A stretch of 64,000 bases of DNA from Ignavibacteriales bacterium (GTDB lineage Bacteria; Bacteroidota; Ignavibacteria; Ignavibacteriales; Ignavibacteriaceae), in assembly GCA_016707585.1 (NCBI GenBank), contig JADJHL010000003.1, forward strand, positions 186,001-250,000. The letters are read 5' to 3'. A program made the position numbers and the translations under genes. Each line of letters opens with the position of its first letter. Position 1 is the stretch's first letter. Positions 18,765-26,954 of this stretch are shown in pieces. The notes beneath the pieces were generated by a model. That model was not told the DNA's origin. It saw nothing but the letters and a program-made list of their open reading frames with translations, and searched no databases.

Positions 18765-19886
18765 CTAATTCTGCGTAGTGAGTTGTGATAACTGAAATAC
18801 AATATTACTAACAGCAATATTTAAATTAATGTTATTTCTAAATGTGGAAGATATTTTATCGAGTGATTGTGTTGTAGATGCTAACTGAACATCTGGAAAT
18901 TTAGTATAAAACTTCTCAAGTGTTTCAATATGCTTTTGATAAAAAAGATCAGTTTCATTATGAAATCTATATTTTTGAAAATCATTTAACCAGAATAAAA
19001 TCATTCTTATAAGCAGTTTAGCTTTTATTTGGTTTGATTCAGAAATTATTTCTTCAAATTCTGATAATGCAGAGTGATATTTTTTTCCAAACGAATATCT
19101 TAGGACTCTAATTGCCTGTTCTTTTAATTCTTCAAAATCATTTTCAATCAGATCAATAGCCTCTTGCAATGATCCTGATGAAAACGGAGCAACTTCATCG
19201 GCAAGGCTTCTTTCTATATCAAATTGATTTACAAGAATATCTGAAACAACATTATTTTCTAAAGGTTGAAAATTAATTTTCCAGCATCTTGATCTAATAG
19301 TTTCTCTCAATTTTTCAGGTGATGACGTACTAAGTATAAAAATTACGCCTTCTGGAGGCTCTTCTAAATTTTTCAGTAAAGCATTTTGAGATTCTTCATT
19401 CATAAGGTGCGCTTGTGAAACAAGAATAATTCTGTACTTAACATCATCATAATTCATTGATAAAAATTTTTTAATATCCCTTATACTACTGATTTTAATT
19501 AGATTTGCTTTTGGAATTTCAATTTTATAAAAATGATTTTTTGATTTTTTTTCAAACTCGGAATTGATTATTTCAATCTCATCAATGCTTAATTTTTCAT
19601 AAGGATCATGTTGATCAGTTTCATTTTTGCCACGAGGTAAAGGTAAAATATATTTTATATACGGTTCAGAAAAAGATTCAATCGAATGAACAATTTTTTT
19701 GTTAAGATTTAAATCATTAACGTTTGTGTTAACAGCTTTTGTAAATGCGATCGCAGTATTTTCTTTCCCAACACCATCGGGACCAACAAAAAGGAGTGCA
19801 TGAGGAATGTTTCCGCTTAGAAGAATATTGGTTAAGACAGTCTTAACTTTTTCATTTCCAACTATTTCGTTTAAAAAATCAGTCAT
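18765..19886 (-). CDS. holB: DNA polymerase III delta prime subunit
   Basis: The 373-residue AAA+ protein opens with MTDFLNEIVGNEKVKTVL, typical of clamp-loader subunits. It has Walker A GPDGVGKE (34-41), the box ESQNALLKNLEEPP and the SRC motif (RSRCWKINF). Delta prime works with tau/gamma and delta to load the beta clamp. The Cys residues that form the zinc module in E. coli delta prime are absent; an insertion around residues 60-115 lies in that area. The start codon directly follows the T-run of a terminator-like hairpin, leaving no space for a Shine-Dalgarno, yet the conserved N-terminus supports this start. Confidence 0.88.
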   Translation of the reverse strand: MTDFLNEIVGNEKVKTVLTNILLSGNIPHALLFVGPDGVGKENTAIAFTKAVNTNVNDLNLNKKIVHSIESFSEPYIKYILPLPRGKNETDQHDPYEKLSIDEIEIINSEFEKKSKNHFYKIEIPKANLIKISSIRDIKKFLSMNYDDVKYRIILVSQAHLMNEESQNALLKNLEEPPEGVIFILSTSSPEKLRETIRSRCWKINFQPLENNVVSDILVNQFDIERSLADEVAPFSSGSLQEAIDLIENDFEELKEQAIRVLRYSFGKKYHSALSEFEEIISESNQIKAKLLIRMILFWLNDFQKYRFHNETDLFYQKHIETLEKFYTKFPDVQLASTTQSLDKISSTFRNNINLNIAVSNIVFQLSQLTTQN

Positions 19887-19909
19887 AAAAAAAGGCGCTC
19901 AAGGCGCCT
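19887..19909 (-). terminator. Intrinsic terminator between the DUF2795 gene and holB
   Basis: A 6-bp GC-rich stem (AGGCGC 19893-19898 with GCGCCT 19904-19909) with a 5-base loop is followed on the minus strand by seven Ts. It sits directly after the DUF2795 stop codon. The T-run ends at the base before the holB ATG, so it could cut or tune read-through into holB. Confidence 0.75.
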
Positions 19910-19915
19910 GAAAAA

Positions 19916-20137
19916 TTATTCGTCCTCATCATTATAAAAAAAGTCTTCATCAGAAGGATAATCAGGCCAGATATCTTCAATAGTTTCATATGGCTCATCA
20001 GAATCTTCTAATTCTTTAAGGTTTTCCATTACTTCGTAAGGTGCACCAATTCTTTCAGCATATTCAATCAATTCCTCTTTTGTTGCAGGCCAAGGAGCGT
20101 CATCAAGATAAGCTGCTAGTTCCACTGTCCAAATCAT
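19916..20137 (-). CDS. DUF2795 small acidic protein
   Basis: The 73-residue protein has the DUF2795 pattern: LAAYLDDAPWPATKEELIEYAERIGAPYEVMENL followed by an acidic tail (YPSDEDFFYNDEDE). The family is small and widespread and has no established function that I know of. GGAGG lies about 11 bases before the ATG. It sits 24 bases after the M23 peptidase gene and is followed immediately by a good terminator, so it probably ends a transcription unit. The strong Asp/Glu bias is real and not a frame artefact. Confidence 0.8.
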   Translation of the reverse strand: MIWTVELAAYLDDAPWPATKEELIEYAERIGAPYEVMENLKELEDSDEPYETIEDIWPDYPSDEDFFYNDEDE

Positions 20138-20161
20138 TAAACTACATTCCTCCGAAAAATT

Positions 20162-21082
20162 TTAATTGCTTGTATTAGATTCAAAATAACTGTATTCATC
20201 AAAAAAGAAATCTGCCGGATTTAAATTTTGTCCATGATGTAAAACTTCGTAATGAAGATGTGGACCAGAAGATAAACCTGAATTTCCTGATTTTGCTATT
20301 AACTGCCCTCGATTTACTACTTGCCCTTCTTTAACTGAGGTTTCAGAAAGATGTCCATAAATAGTTGTGTAGCCAAATCCATGATCAATTTCAATTGCCA
20401 AACCATATCCACCTCTGTTGCCAACTGAAACTATTTTCCCTTTACCAGAAGCTTTTACAGGAGTTCCAACATCGTTTAATATATCAATTCCATTATGCAT
20501 TTTGTTGATATGAAGGATCGGATGGAAACGCATTCCAAAGCTTTCACTGCTATATTGCCCTTCTGTAGGAACGATTGCTGGAATACTTTCATACAGATCT
20601 TTATTAATCTTTAGTTTATCAACTATCTCATTAAATTGATTTTTCTCAAATTCAAATCTCTTTGATACTTTTTCAGCAATATCAAGAGCTGAAGCAATAT
20701 CAGATCCATATCCTGAATAAAGATTTTCTACTTGATTGCTACCACCAACACCAAGTTGTCTAACTTCAGGTGATATTGGAGTAAGATTTGTAGCTAATCT
20801 TAATTCATTACTTAATTCGGAAATGTTGTTCAACTCAGATTGGAGATTAAGGTATTTATTGGAAAGACTTGAAAATTTATTCTTTAAGAACTCATTTTCC
20901 TGCTTTAAAGTCTGAATATCCTTATCTCTTTCAGAAAGGTTTGAAAAAATATAAAAAACCGAAACTACTATGGCACTTAATAACAAAACTGAAGCAGTAA
21001 AAACAGCTATAGCTTTATCCTTAAAGTGCTTAATTTCAATGAAGTTAAGGCTTTTTTCTGAGAAATAGTAAAACTTCTTCAT
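20162..21082 (-). CDS. M23 family peptidase (LytM-type), membrane-anchored
   Basis: The 306-residue protein has a short cytoplasmic N-terminus, one membrane helix (about 29-50), a coiled coil (about 52-95) and a C-terminal M23 domain. Zinc and catalytic motifs are HNGID (HxxxD) and HLHYE, with GYGLAIEIDHG and TTIYGHLS between. Such proteins cut peptidoglycan cross-links or, with a coiled coil like this, resemble EnvC/NlpD-type amidase activators. The active-site His and Asp are present, so real endopeptidase activity is plausible. It lies between hprK and the DUF2795 gene on the same strand. Confidence 0.9.
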   Translation of the reverse strand: MKKFYYFSEKSLNFIEIKHFKDKAIAVFTASVLLLSAIVVSVFYIFSNLSERDKDIQTLKQENEFLKNKFSSLSNKYLNLQSELNNISELSNELRLATNLTPISPEVRQLGVGGSNQVENLYSGYGSDIASALDIAEKVSKRFEFEKNQFNEIVDKLKINKDLYESIPAIVPTEGQYSSESFGMRFHPILHINKMHNGIDILNDVGTPVKASGKGKIVSVGNRGGYGLAIEIDHGFGYTTIYGHLSETSVKEGQVVNRGQLIAKSGNSGLSSGPHLHYEVLHHGQNLNPADFFFDEYSYFESNTSN

Positions 21083-21141
21083 AATTGGTGGTGCAACTTA
21101 AAGAATTGAGCCTGTTTTGTCAATAAGAATTAGCTTTAAAA

Positions 21142-22155
21142 TCACTCAAAGTCATGCTCAAAATATTCCACGCCTCTATTATCCGAATTTGACTTATTTT
21201 TGAGCTTTTCAAGCAATCTTTCTTGAAAAATCTTTGCAGCATCGTGGCCATAATGCTTAAGAAGATAATTTAAACTGATTACCTCAGAAATAACCGTAAT
21301 ATTTTTGCCTGGAATGATTGGTAGTTTAATATAAGGTAAATCGACATCCATAATTGATATAAAACTATCATCCAAACCAGTGCGTGTGTATTCTGCCTCA
21401 GGATCCCAGGATTCCAGCTCTACTACAATTTCAAGTCGCTTTTGAAACCTGATCGCCCTGATTCCAAACATACTTTGCACATCAATTATACCTAATCCCC
21501 TTATCTCCATAAATTTTTGGCCAAGTTGAGTTCCAGAGCCCATCAAAATATTTTCGCCCTTTTTTGTAAGGATGGTAACATCATCAGCAACTAAACGATG
21601 ACCGCGTTCAACCAAATCTAAAGCAACTTCGCTCTTCCCTATTCCTGATTTTCCGCCAAAGAAAATTCCTACTCCATAAACATCAACAAAAGAACCGTGT
21701 AAACTCAGTCTTGGTGAAAATTGATCGTCCAAAAAATCGCTTAACAGATATGTTAATTTAGTAGTTGAATGTTTTGAATTAAAAATAGGGACACGATTTT
21801 TATTTGCAATCTCCAATAACAAAGGAAAAGGATTGTTATCATCAGTAAGAATTATGCAAGGGATATCAAATTCAAAAATCCTATCTAATGATTCTTTCTT
21901 TTTGTCATCTGTAAGTTGTTCTAAATAACGCATTTCAGTATTACCAAAAACCTGTACTCGTTTGTACGAAAACAAATCAACAAAACCAGCCAGTGCTAAG
22001 CCTGGCCGGTGCAAATTTTGATCAATAATTTTTTTATCAAAGTTATTGTTTTCTGTAAGTAGCACTAGCTTACAAATTTTTTTAGCATTCTGGTAAAGAA
22101 AACCAATATCTATTGATTCTTTGCGAGTTATAGCATTATTATCAATTCGTATCAT
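21142..22155 (-). CDS. hprK: HPr kinase/phosphorylase
   Basis: The 337-residue protein has the HprK N-terminal domain and the kinase domain with P-loop GGKSGIGKSE (about 167-176), the acidic VADDVTIL region and the signature EIRGLGIIDVQSMFG. HprK phosphorylates and dephosphorylates HPr on a Ser, linking carbon state to gene control. No ptsH or other PTS gene is in the window, so its partner is elsewhere or different. The start overlaps hpf by 14 bases, a strong sign of coupled translation. Confidence 0.93.
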   Translation of the reverse strand: MIRIDNNAITRKESIDIGFLYQNAKKICKLVLLTENNNFDKKIIDQNLHRPGLALAGFVDLFSYKRVQVFGNTEMRYLEQLTDDKKKESLDRIFEFDIPCIILTDDNNPFPLLLEIANKNRVPIFNSKHSTTKLTYLLSDFLDDQFSPRLSLHGSFVDVYGVGIFFGGKSGIGKSEVALDLVERGHRLVADDVTILTKKGENILMGSGTQLGQKFMEIRGLGIIDVQSMFGIRAIRFQKRLEIVVELESWDPEAEYTRTGLDDSFISIMDVDLPYIKLPIIPGKNITVISEVISLNYLLKHYGHDAAKIFQERLLEKLKNKSNSDNRGVEYFEHDFE

Positions 22156-22456
22156 CTTGCTTCTGAGGTTTTTTCTTTGATTTAATAGTTTCTAACTGTC
22201 TTCTTAATTTTTCGGTTGCAGAAGTTACCGATGTTTTAAAATCCTCTGTTTGATCTGTTGCTGTTAGAGTTTGTCCTGGAATGTTAAGAATAATCTCAGC
22301 TTCTTTTAAACTATTTTGATTATTCTGAAAACTAAGTATCACATCAGCATCAATAATTTCATCATTAAACCTTTCCAGCGATGATACTTCGTCCTTTATA
22401 TACTCTTTTAAAGTATCATGGGCTTTAAATTTTCTGGCTGTTATCTGGATGTTCAT
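22142..22456 (-). CDS. hpf: Short ribosome hibernation promoting factor
   Basis: The 104-residue protein is a single S30AE domain (MNIQITARKFKAHDTLKEYI, then VILSFQNNQNSLKEAEIIL). It lacks the C-terminal dimerisation domain of long HPF, so it is the short type that binds the ribosomal decoding centre in slow growth. It is 11 bases after the Xer recombinase gene and overlaps hprK, giving a xer-hpf-hprK order. A Shine-Dalgarno-like GGAGG (revcomp of CCTCC at 22461-22465) precedes the ATG. Confidence 0.9.
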   Translation of the reverse strand: MNIQITARKFKAHDTLKEYIKDEVSSLERFNDEIIDADVILSFQNNQNSLKEAEIILNIPGQTLTATDQTEDFKTSVTSATEKLRRQLETIKSKKKPQKQDDTN

Positions 22457-22467
22457 TTTATCCTCCG

Positions 22468-23349
22468 TTAAGATTTTGGATGTGATTTTTTATATGTGGA
22501 TTTTAATCTTTCTATACTAACGTGAGTATAGATTTGGGTAGTAGATAAATTTTCGTGGCCTAATATCTCCTTTACTGCCCTTAAATCGGCGCCATTGTCC
22601 AGCATATGTGTTGCTGCACTATGGCGGAGAATATGTGGGCTTTTCTTTTTTATATCTGAAACTTTGGACAAATATTTATTTACGATTCTATATACTAATC
22701 TTGGGTAAAGTTTATCATTTTTTTTTGTTCTAATCAAGTAATCATTGTTAGAGATTACAGGATTTTTTTCTAAGTAGTCATTAATCACAACAAGGGATTT
22801 ATCACCAATTGGAATAATTCGGGTTTTATTGCCTTTGCCAAGAACTTTAAGTTGCATTTTATTTTTATTCAAATCAGATATTTTCAAATCACATAACTCA
22901 CTGGCTCTTAATGCACAACCATATAAAAGTTCAAAAATAGCTTTTACTATTTCAGGCTTTTCTTCACTTTCATCAGCCAATTTATAAGTTTCTAAAATCA
23001 AATTTGTGGATAAAACTTCTGGTAGTTTGCGAATTGATTTTGGATTTTGGATGAAGGCTACAGGATTTTCTTCAATATAATTCTTTTGGAATGCAAACTT
23101 GTATAAACTTCTTATTGCAGCAAGTTTTCTTGATATTGATCTTTTATCAAGTTCTTTTTCGTTCAATATCATTAAGTATGTTTTTAGAAATCGTTCAGTA
23201 ATTTTTGCTAATTCTAATCGATCATTATCATTGCAATACTCAAGAAATTCATTTAAATCTGTTTTGTATGATTTAATAGTATTTTGCGAGTATCTGCGTA
23301 TACTTTCAATCTCGGATAAATAACTATCTATCAATTCATTTATCTTCAT
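22468..23349 (-). CDS. Tyrosine recombinase of the XerC/XerD family
   Basis: About 293 residues, with the ATG at 23349 chosen over an adjacent in-frame TTG. The N-terminal SAM-like core-binding domain (RYSQNTIKSYKTDLNEFLEYC) is followed by the catalytic domain, with Arg in YGCALRASEL, the HILRHS box, His in LGHENLSTT and Tyr in QIYTHVS. Length and lack of nearby phage genes fit a chromosome-dimer resolvase (XerC or XerD) rather than a mobile-element integrase. It heads the hpf-hprK run and has about 130 bases upstream that may hold the promoter. Confidence 0.9.
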   Translation of the reverse strand: MKINELIDSYLSEIESIRRYSQNTIKSYKTDLNEFLEYCNDNDRLELAKITERFLKTYLMILNEKELDKRSISRKLAAIRSLYKFAFQKNYIEENPVAFIQNPKSIRKLPEVLSTNLILETYKLADESEEKPEIVKAIFELLYGCALRASELCDLKISDLNKNKMQLKVLGKGNKTRIIPIGDKSLVVINDYLEKNPVISNNDYLIRTKKNDKLYPRLVYRIVNKYLSKVSDIKKKSPHILRHSAATHMLDNGADLRAVKEILGHENLSTTQIYTHVSIERLKSTYKKSHPKS

Positions 23350-23480
23350 CAAACGAAAAACCTGCTAATGAGTGTAGTTTGATATTTTGACGTTTTTGTT
23401 TTTAAGAATATGTGATCCGCTAAAATATTTCTTAAAATCGGGATCAAAGTGATGTTATTGCTTTTAATGTTAAAATCTGG

Positions 23481-23906
23481 TTACAATAAAATAAATTTAT
23501 ATGAAGAAAGCAATTTATTTTCCATCCGTTTCATACTTTTTTTATCATTTGTGCTCTGATCATCATAACCAAGTAAATGTAATATTCCGTGAATCACTAA
23601 TCTGGCTAATTCTTCTTTTAAAGTAACTTTAAACTTTTTTGCATTCACTTTTGCATCATCTACAGAAATAAATAATTCGCCATCAAGCTGAACAAAATCA
23701 TCAGAATAATCAAATGTAATTATATCTGTTGTATAATCGTGGTTAAGATGTGTTTTGTTTAGTTGATGAATATTTTCGGAACTGATAAAATTTATTTCAA
23801 GATTGATTAGACTATACTTAAGTTCGTTTGATAGCTCATTAACGAGGGAATGAATCTTCTTTTTATCTACTACTTTATGTGAATCAAAAACCGATAAATT
23901 CTTCAA
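23481..23906 (-). CDS. ybeY: Endoribonuclease YbeY (rRNA maturation factor)
   Basis: The 141-residue protein has the YbeY core: INFISSENIHQLN, HDYTTDIITFDY, GELFISVDDAKVNA and the metal motif HGILHLLGYDD. His106 and His110 are present; the third ligand, His in the E. coli enzyme, is Asp116 here. YbeY takes part in 16S rRNA 3'-end maturation and ribosome quality control. It follows the gamma-carbonic-anhydrase-like gene by seven bases. Confidence 0.9.
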   Translation of the reverse strand: MKNLSVFDSHKVVDKKKIHSLVNELSNELKYSLINLEINFISSENIHQLNKTHLNHDYTTDIITFDYSDDFVQLDGELFISVDDAKVNAKKFKVTLKEELARLVIHGILHLLGYDDQSTNDKKSMKRMENKLLSSYKFILL

Positions 23907-23913
23907 ATCATTC

Positions 23914-24492
23914 CTATTGATTATTCATTCTTAATAATGAATCAACAGTTATTTCTGTGTACTTCATATAGCGCTCTGCAGATTTTTCTAAATCTACAAG
24001 TTCAGCTTCGGTTAAATCTCTTACAACTTTGGCAGGAACTCCAGCCACTAATTTTCCAGATGGAACAATAAAATTAGGTTTAACAACAGATCCGGCAGCA
24101 ACCATTGATTTTTCTTCTACAACTGCTCCATCCAAAACTATTGCACCGATTCCAATCAAACATAAGTCTTGTAAAGTACAACCATGTAATTTTACCGAAT
24201 GACCAATTGTAACCTTATTACCAATGTTTAATGGATATCTTCCATTTGTAACGTGCAACATCGAACAATCTTGTACATTCGTGTTCTCACCAATCTTAAC
24301 ATAATGAACATCACCACGGATTACACAATTGTACCAAACACTGGAATATTTTCCGATTGAAACATCACCAACAATTTTAACTCCAGAAGCTAAAAATACT
24401 GTATCATCAATCTTGGGAAATAAATCTAAATATTGGAATAATTTTGTTTCTTTATCCAACGAATTTAATCTTTGTATTTTGGTGGCATCCAT
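23914..24492 (-). CDS. Gamma-carbonic anhydrase-like hexapeptide-repeat protein
   Basis: The ATG at 24492 is chosen; five codons earlier the frame offers only a TTG (24507). The roughly 192-residue protein is a left-handed beta helix with repeats such as VKIVGDVSIGKYSSVWYN and VKIGENTNVQDCSMLH. The three zinc-ligand His residues are in SMLHV and TIGHSVKLHGC. The family (YrdA/PaaY/CaiE-like) includes true gamma-carbonic anhydrases and proteins of unknown activity. The start lies inside the DUF3108 gene (28-base overlap). Confidence 0.87.
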   Translation of the reverse strand: MDATKIQRLNSLDKETKLFQYLDLFPKIDDTVFLASGVKIVGDVSIGKYSSVWYNCVIRGDVHYVKIGENTNVQDCSMLHVTNGRYPLNIGNKVTIGHSVKLHGCTLQDLCLIGIGAIVLDGAVVEEKSMVAAGSVVKPNFIVPSGKLVAGVPAKVVRDLTEAELVDLEKSAERYMKYTEITVDSLLRMNNQ

Positions 24493-25274
24493 TCTTTTCT
24501 GTTCCAATTTTTTAATTCTAAGGTTATGCTGCCAATCAATACTTGCATTTTTGCAACAATCGGAATCGCATATTGATCATTTGAAAACCAACCTTCAAAA
24601 TATCCGGTTAATCCAAAAATTCCTCTAAACTCAGTTTCGCCATCTAATCTCACGCAATCAATATCATAATCAACCGCATCGATATCCATATCTTCGACAT
24701 CTTTATAGAAATTAATATAAGTTTTCTCATACTTTTCATTTATAAAAACCGGGACGTTTACTTTTTTCTGTTGCCCGGTTCTCATTCTTGCAAAGTAAAA
24801 TAAAGATAAACCATCCTGGTAATCACGATCATATTTTGTGGTAGAATCTGTCCAGATTTCTTTTGTTCTTTCTCTTCCCTGCTGGATATGAATTATTTTT
24901 GATGAGTGATTGAAATTATATTTTGTGTATGTAGTATCATCACCTAATACTGTGCCTTTAAAGTAATGTGATGATTGTTTTGTATCGAATTTTGTTTCAT
25001 AGATTTGATGAAGACTAACAAATGGAATTCCATCATAAGAATTGATGTATGCAACAGCGCTATAAAGTGTATCATTAGCCTCGTTGATTTGCTTAAGGAC
25101 TTTTAGTTTTATTTCACCAATTTCAAATGCAAGATATTTTACTACGTAAGTTATATCCTCACCAACCTTTATCTTCTTATCTATAGATTGTGGCGGATTT
25201 GATGAATCAATAATTTTCGATCCTAAAAAAGTTATTGATAAGAATGAAACAAAAATTATTAAAAACTTTTTCAT
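24465..25274 (-). CDS. DUF3108 domain protein, exported
   Basis: The 269-residue protein has an N-terminal signal peptide (MKKFLIIFVSFLSITFLG) and matches the DUF3108 pattern: GEDITYVVKYLAFEIGEIKLKV, a long beta-rich body and a C-terminal GWFSNDQYAIPIVAKMQVLIGSITLEL. The family is periplasmic or outer-membrane-associated with no settled function. It overlaps the S41 protease gene by four bases (ATGA), so the two are probably made together. Confidence 0.8.
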   Translation of the reverse strand: MKKFLIIFVSFLSITFLGSKIIDSSNPPQSIDKKIKVGEDITYVVKYLAFEIGEIKLKVLKQINEANDTLYSAVAYINSYDGIPFVSLHQIYETKFDTKQSSHYFKGTVLGDDTTYTKYNFNHSSKIIHIQQGRERTKEIWTDSTTKYDRDYQDGLSLFYFARMRTGQQKKVNVPVFINEKYEKTYINFYKDVEDMDIDAVDYDIDCVRLDGETEFRGIFGLTGYFEGWFSNDQYAIPIVAKMQVLIGSITLELKNWNRKEWMPPKYKD

Positions 25275-26878
25275 TTTAGATTTGCTAAATCTTTTGCCTC
25301 TTTAAATAAAGTAATAGCCTTATTCATTTGATCATCTGTATTTAATAGAACTGAATACCAGCCTTCATTTTTCCAATAGTTTCTAGCAATCTGTGCTTTT
25401 AATCTTGAGACAATATAATCTTTATCCTTACGATATTCTTCCTCGTTAAAAGTAACTTCCTTACTCGTTGCATAATCAATAAATTTACTCATTGTTTCAT
25501 CACTGATTATAAAATTGGATTTAAAGCTCGAAAGATTTCCAAACTTATTTTTTATTAATACACCATTTTTATCAAGGTAAGATAATACATAAAGATAGAA
25601 TACATTTTTTCTCAGTAAGTTTTGAGTATAAGGAGTAATTGTACCTTGTTTAACAATGTAATCTGGAGTAATACCACCGCCGCCATAAACAATTCTTCCC
25701 TTAGCAGTTTTATATTCGGGTTTTGCAGAATCCTGCTCAGCAGTATGATCTAAATTATCACCTTCTGTTTCCTCATCTTCCATTGCATCTGCATAATACT
25801 CTTCTTTATTTTTTTTGTCTTTGTAATCGCGTTGTATCAATCTGCCACTTGGTGTAAAATACTGTGAGATTGTTAATCGTAATGCAGAATTATCCGGTAA
25901 ATCAAATTGTCTTTGAACCAATCCTTTTCCAAACGAAGTTTCGCCAACTATTAAACCTCTATCCCAATCCTGAACTGCTCCAGAGACAATTTCACTTGCA
26001 GAAGCACTACCACGATTTATTAAAACAATAAGAGGAATATTTTCAAACTTAGATTGTGAAGATGCAAAATATTCTTCATCAAATTCTTTTCTTCTTCCTT
26101 CTGTATATACTATTTTCTTTTCGCCGGCAATAAACAAATCACTAATCTTAACAGCTTGATTTAAATATCCACCAGGATTGCCTCTAAGATCTAAAACCAA
26201 TTGATGCATTCCATTTTTATTCAGATCATTTAAAGCCTCAACCAATTCATCATAAGTTGTTTCTGAAAATCTGGAAACGCTTACATAACCCGTTTTATTA
26301 TCCAGCATAAAATGTGTATCAACCGAATAAATTGGAATTTTATCTCTTACAATTGTAAAATCTAAAAGTTTAGAGACACCGGTTCTTTGAATTGATACTT
26401 TTACTTCAGTACCAGCTTTGCCTCTAAGTTTTTTTCTTACATCATCATTTGTAATTCCAACAACTGCTTTATCATCAATTTTAATAATACGATCACCAGA
26501 CATAATTCCTAAAGCTTCACTTGGTCCTCCTGTAATTGGAGAAACAACTGTTAATGTATCATTTACAACCTGGAACTCAATTCCAATACCTTCAAAATCA
26601 CCTCTAAAAGATTCTTCAACTTGTGCCATATCCTTTGGTGGGATATAAACAGAGTGAGGATCAAGTGTATTTAACATTCCATTAATTGCAGACTCAACTA
26701 ATTTTTGAGTATCAACTTCTTCCACATAATATTTTTCTGTAAAAGTAAGTACATCATTAAACTTGCTAATACTCTCGCGTAGGTTATCGCCTGAAAATGC
26801 TTTATTAAGAAAAACTCCAAGTACAACACCAATAACAGCAGTAAATAATATTGTAGAAAATTTTAGGGAATTAAACAT
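25271..26878 (-). CDS. S41 family C-terminal processing peptidase
   Basis: The 535-residue protein has an N-terminal membrane anchor or signal (about 8-28), a PDZ domain (about 85-175, with GDRIIKIDD) and an S41 domain. The Ser of GSASASEIV is near residue 290 and the Lys lies in GETSFGKGLVQ. An acidic insertion (AMEDEETEGDNLDHTAEQD) sits in the C-terminal half before the YGGGGITPD motif. Such proteases trim or degrade periplasmic proteins. The overlap with the DUF3108 gene suggests a shared envelope role. Confidence 0.92.
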   Translation of the reverse strand: MFNSLKFSTILFTAVIGVVLGVFLNKAFSGDNLRESISKFNDVLTFTEKYYVEEVDTQKLVESAINGMLNTLDPHSVYIPPKDMAQVEESFRGDFEGIGIEFQVVNDTLTVVSPITGGPSEALGIMSGDRIIKIDDKAVVGITNDDVRKKLRGKAGTEVKVSIQRTGVSKLLDFTIVRDKIPIYSVDTHFMLDNKTGYVSVSRFSETTYDELVEALNDLNKNGMHQLVLDLRGNPGGYLNQAVKISDLFIAGEKKIVYTEGRRKEFDEEYFASSQSKFENIPLIVLINRGSASASEIVSGAVQDWDRGLIVGETSFGKGLVQRQFDLPDNSALRLTISQYFTPSGRLIQRDYKDKKNKEEYYADAMEDEETEGDNLDHTAEQDSAKPEYKTAKGRIVYGGGGITPDYIVKQGTITPYTQNLLRKNVFYLYVLSYLDKNGVLIKNKFGNLSSFKSNFIISDETMSKFIDYATSKEVTFNEEEYRKDKDYIVSRLKAQIARNYWKNEGWYSVLLNTDDQMNKAITLFKEAKDLANLK

Positions 26879-26954
26879 TCATAATCTCCGTTATCTAATA
26901 ATCATAATTAAACAAAATAATCGAATATCTAAATTCAAATTATCATCCTGTGAT

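Noticed and set aside
22468..23349. Xer-type recombinase as a sign of a mobile element
   Set aside because: No flanking repeats, tRNA target, excisionase or phage genes; it sits in a housekeeping run with hpf and hprK.
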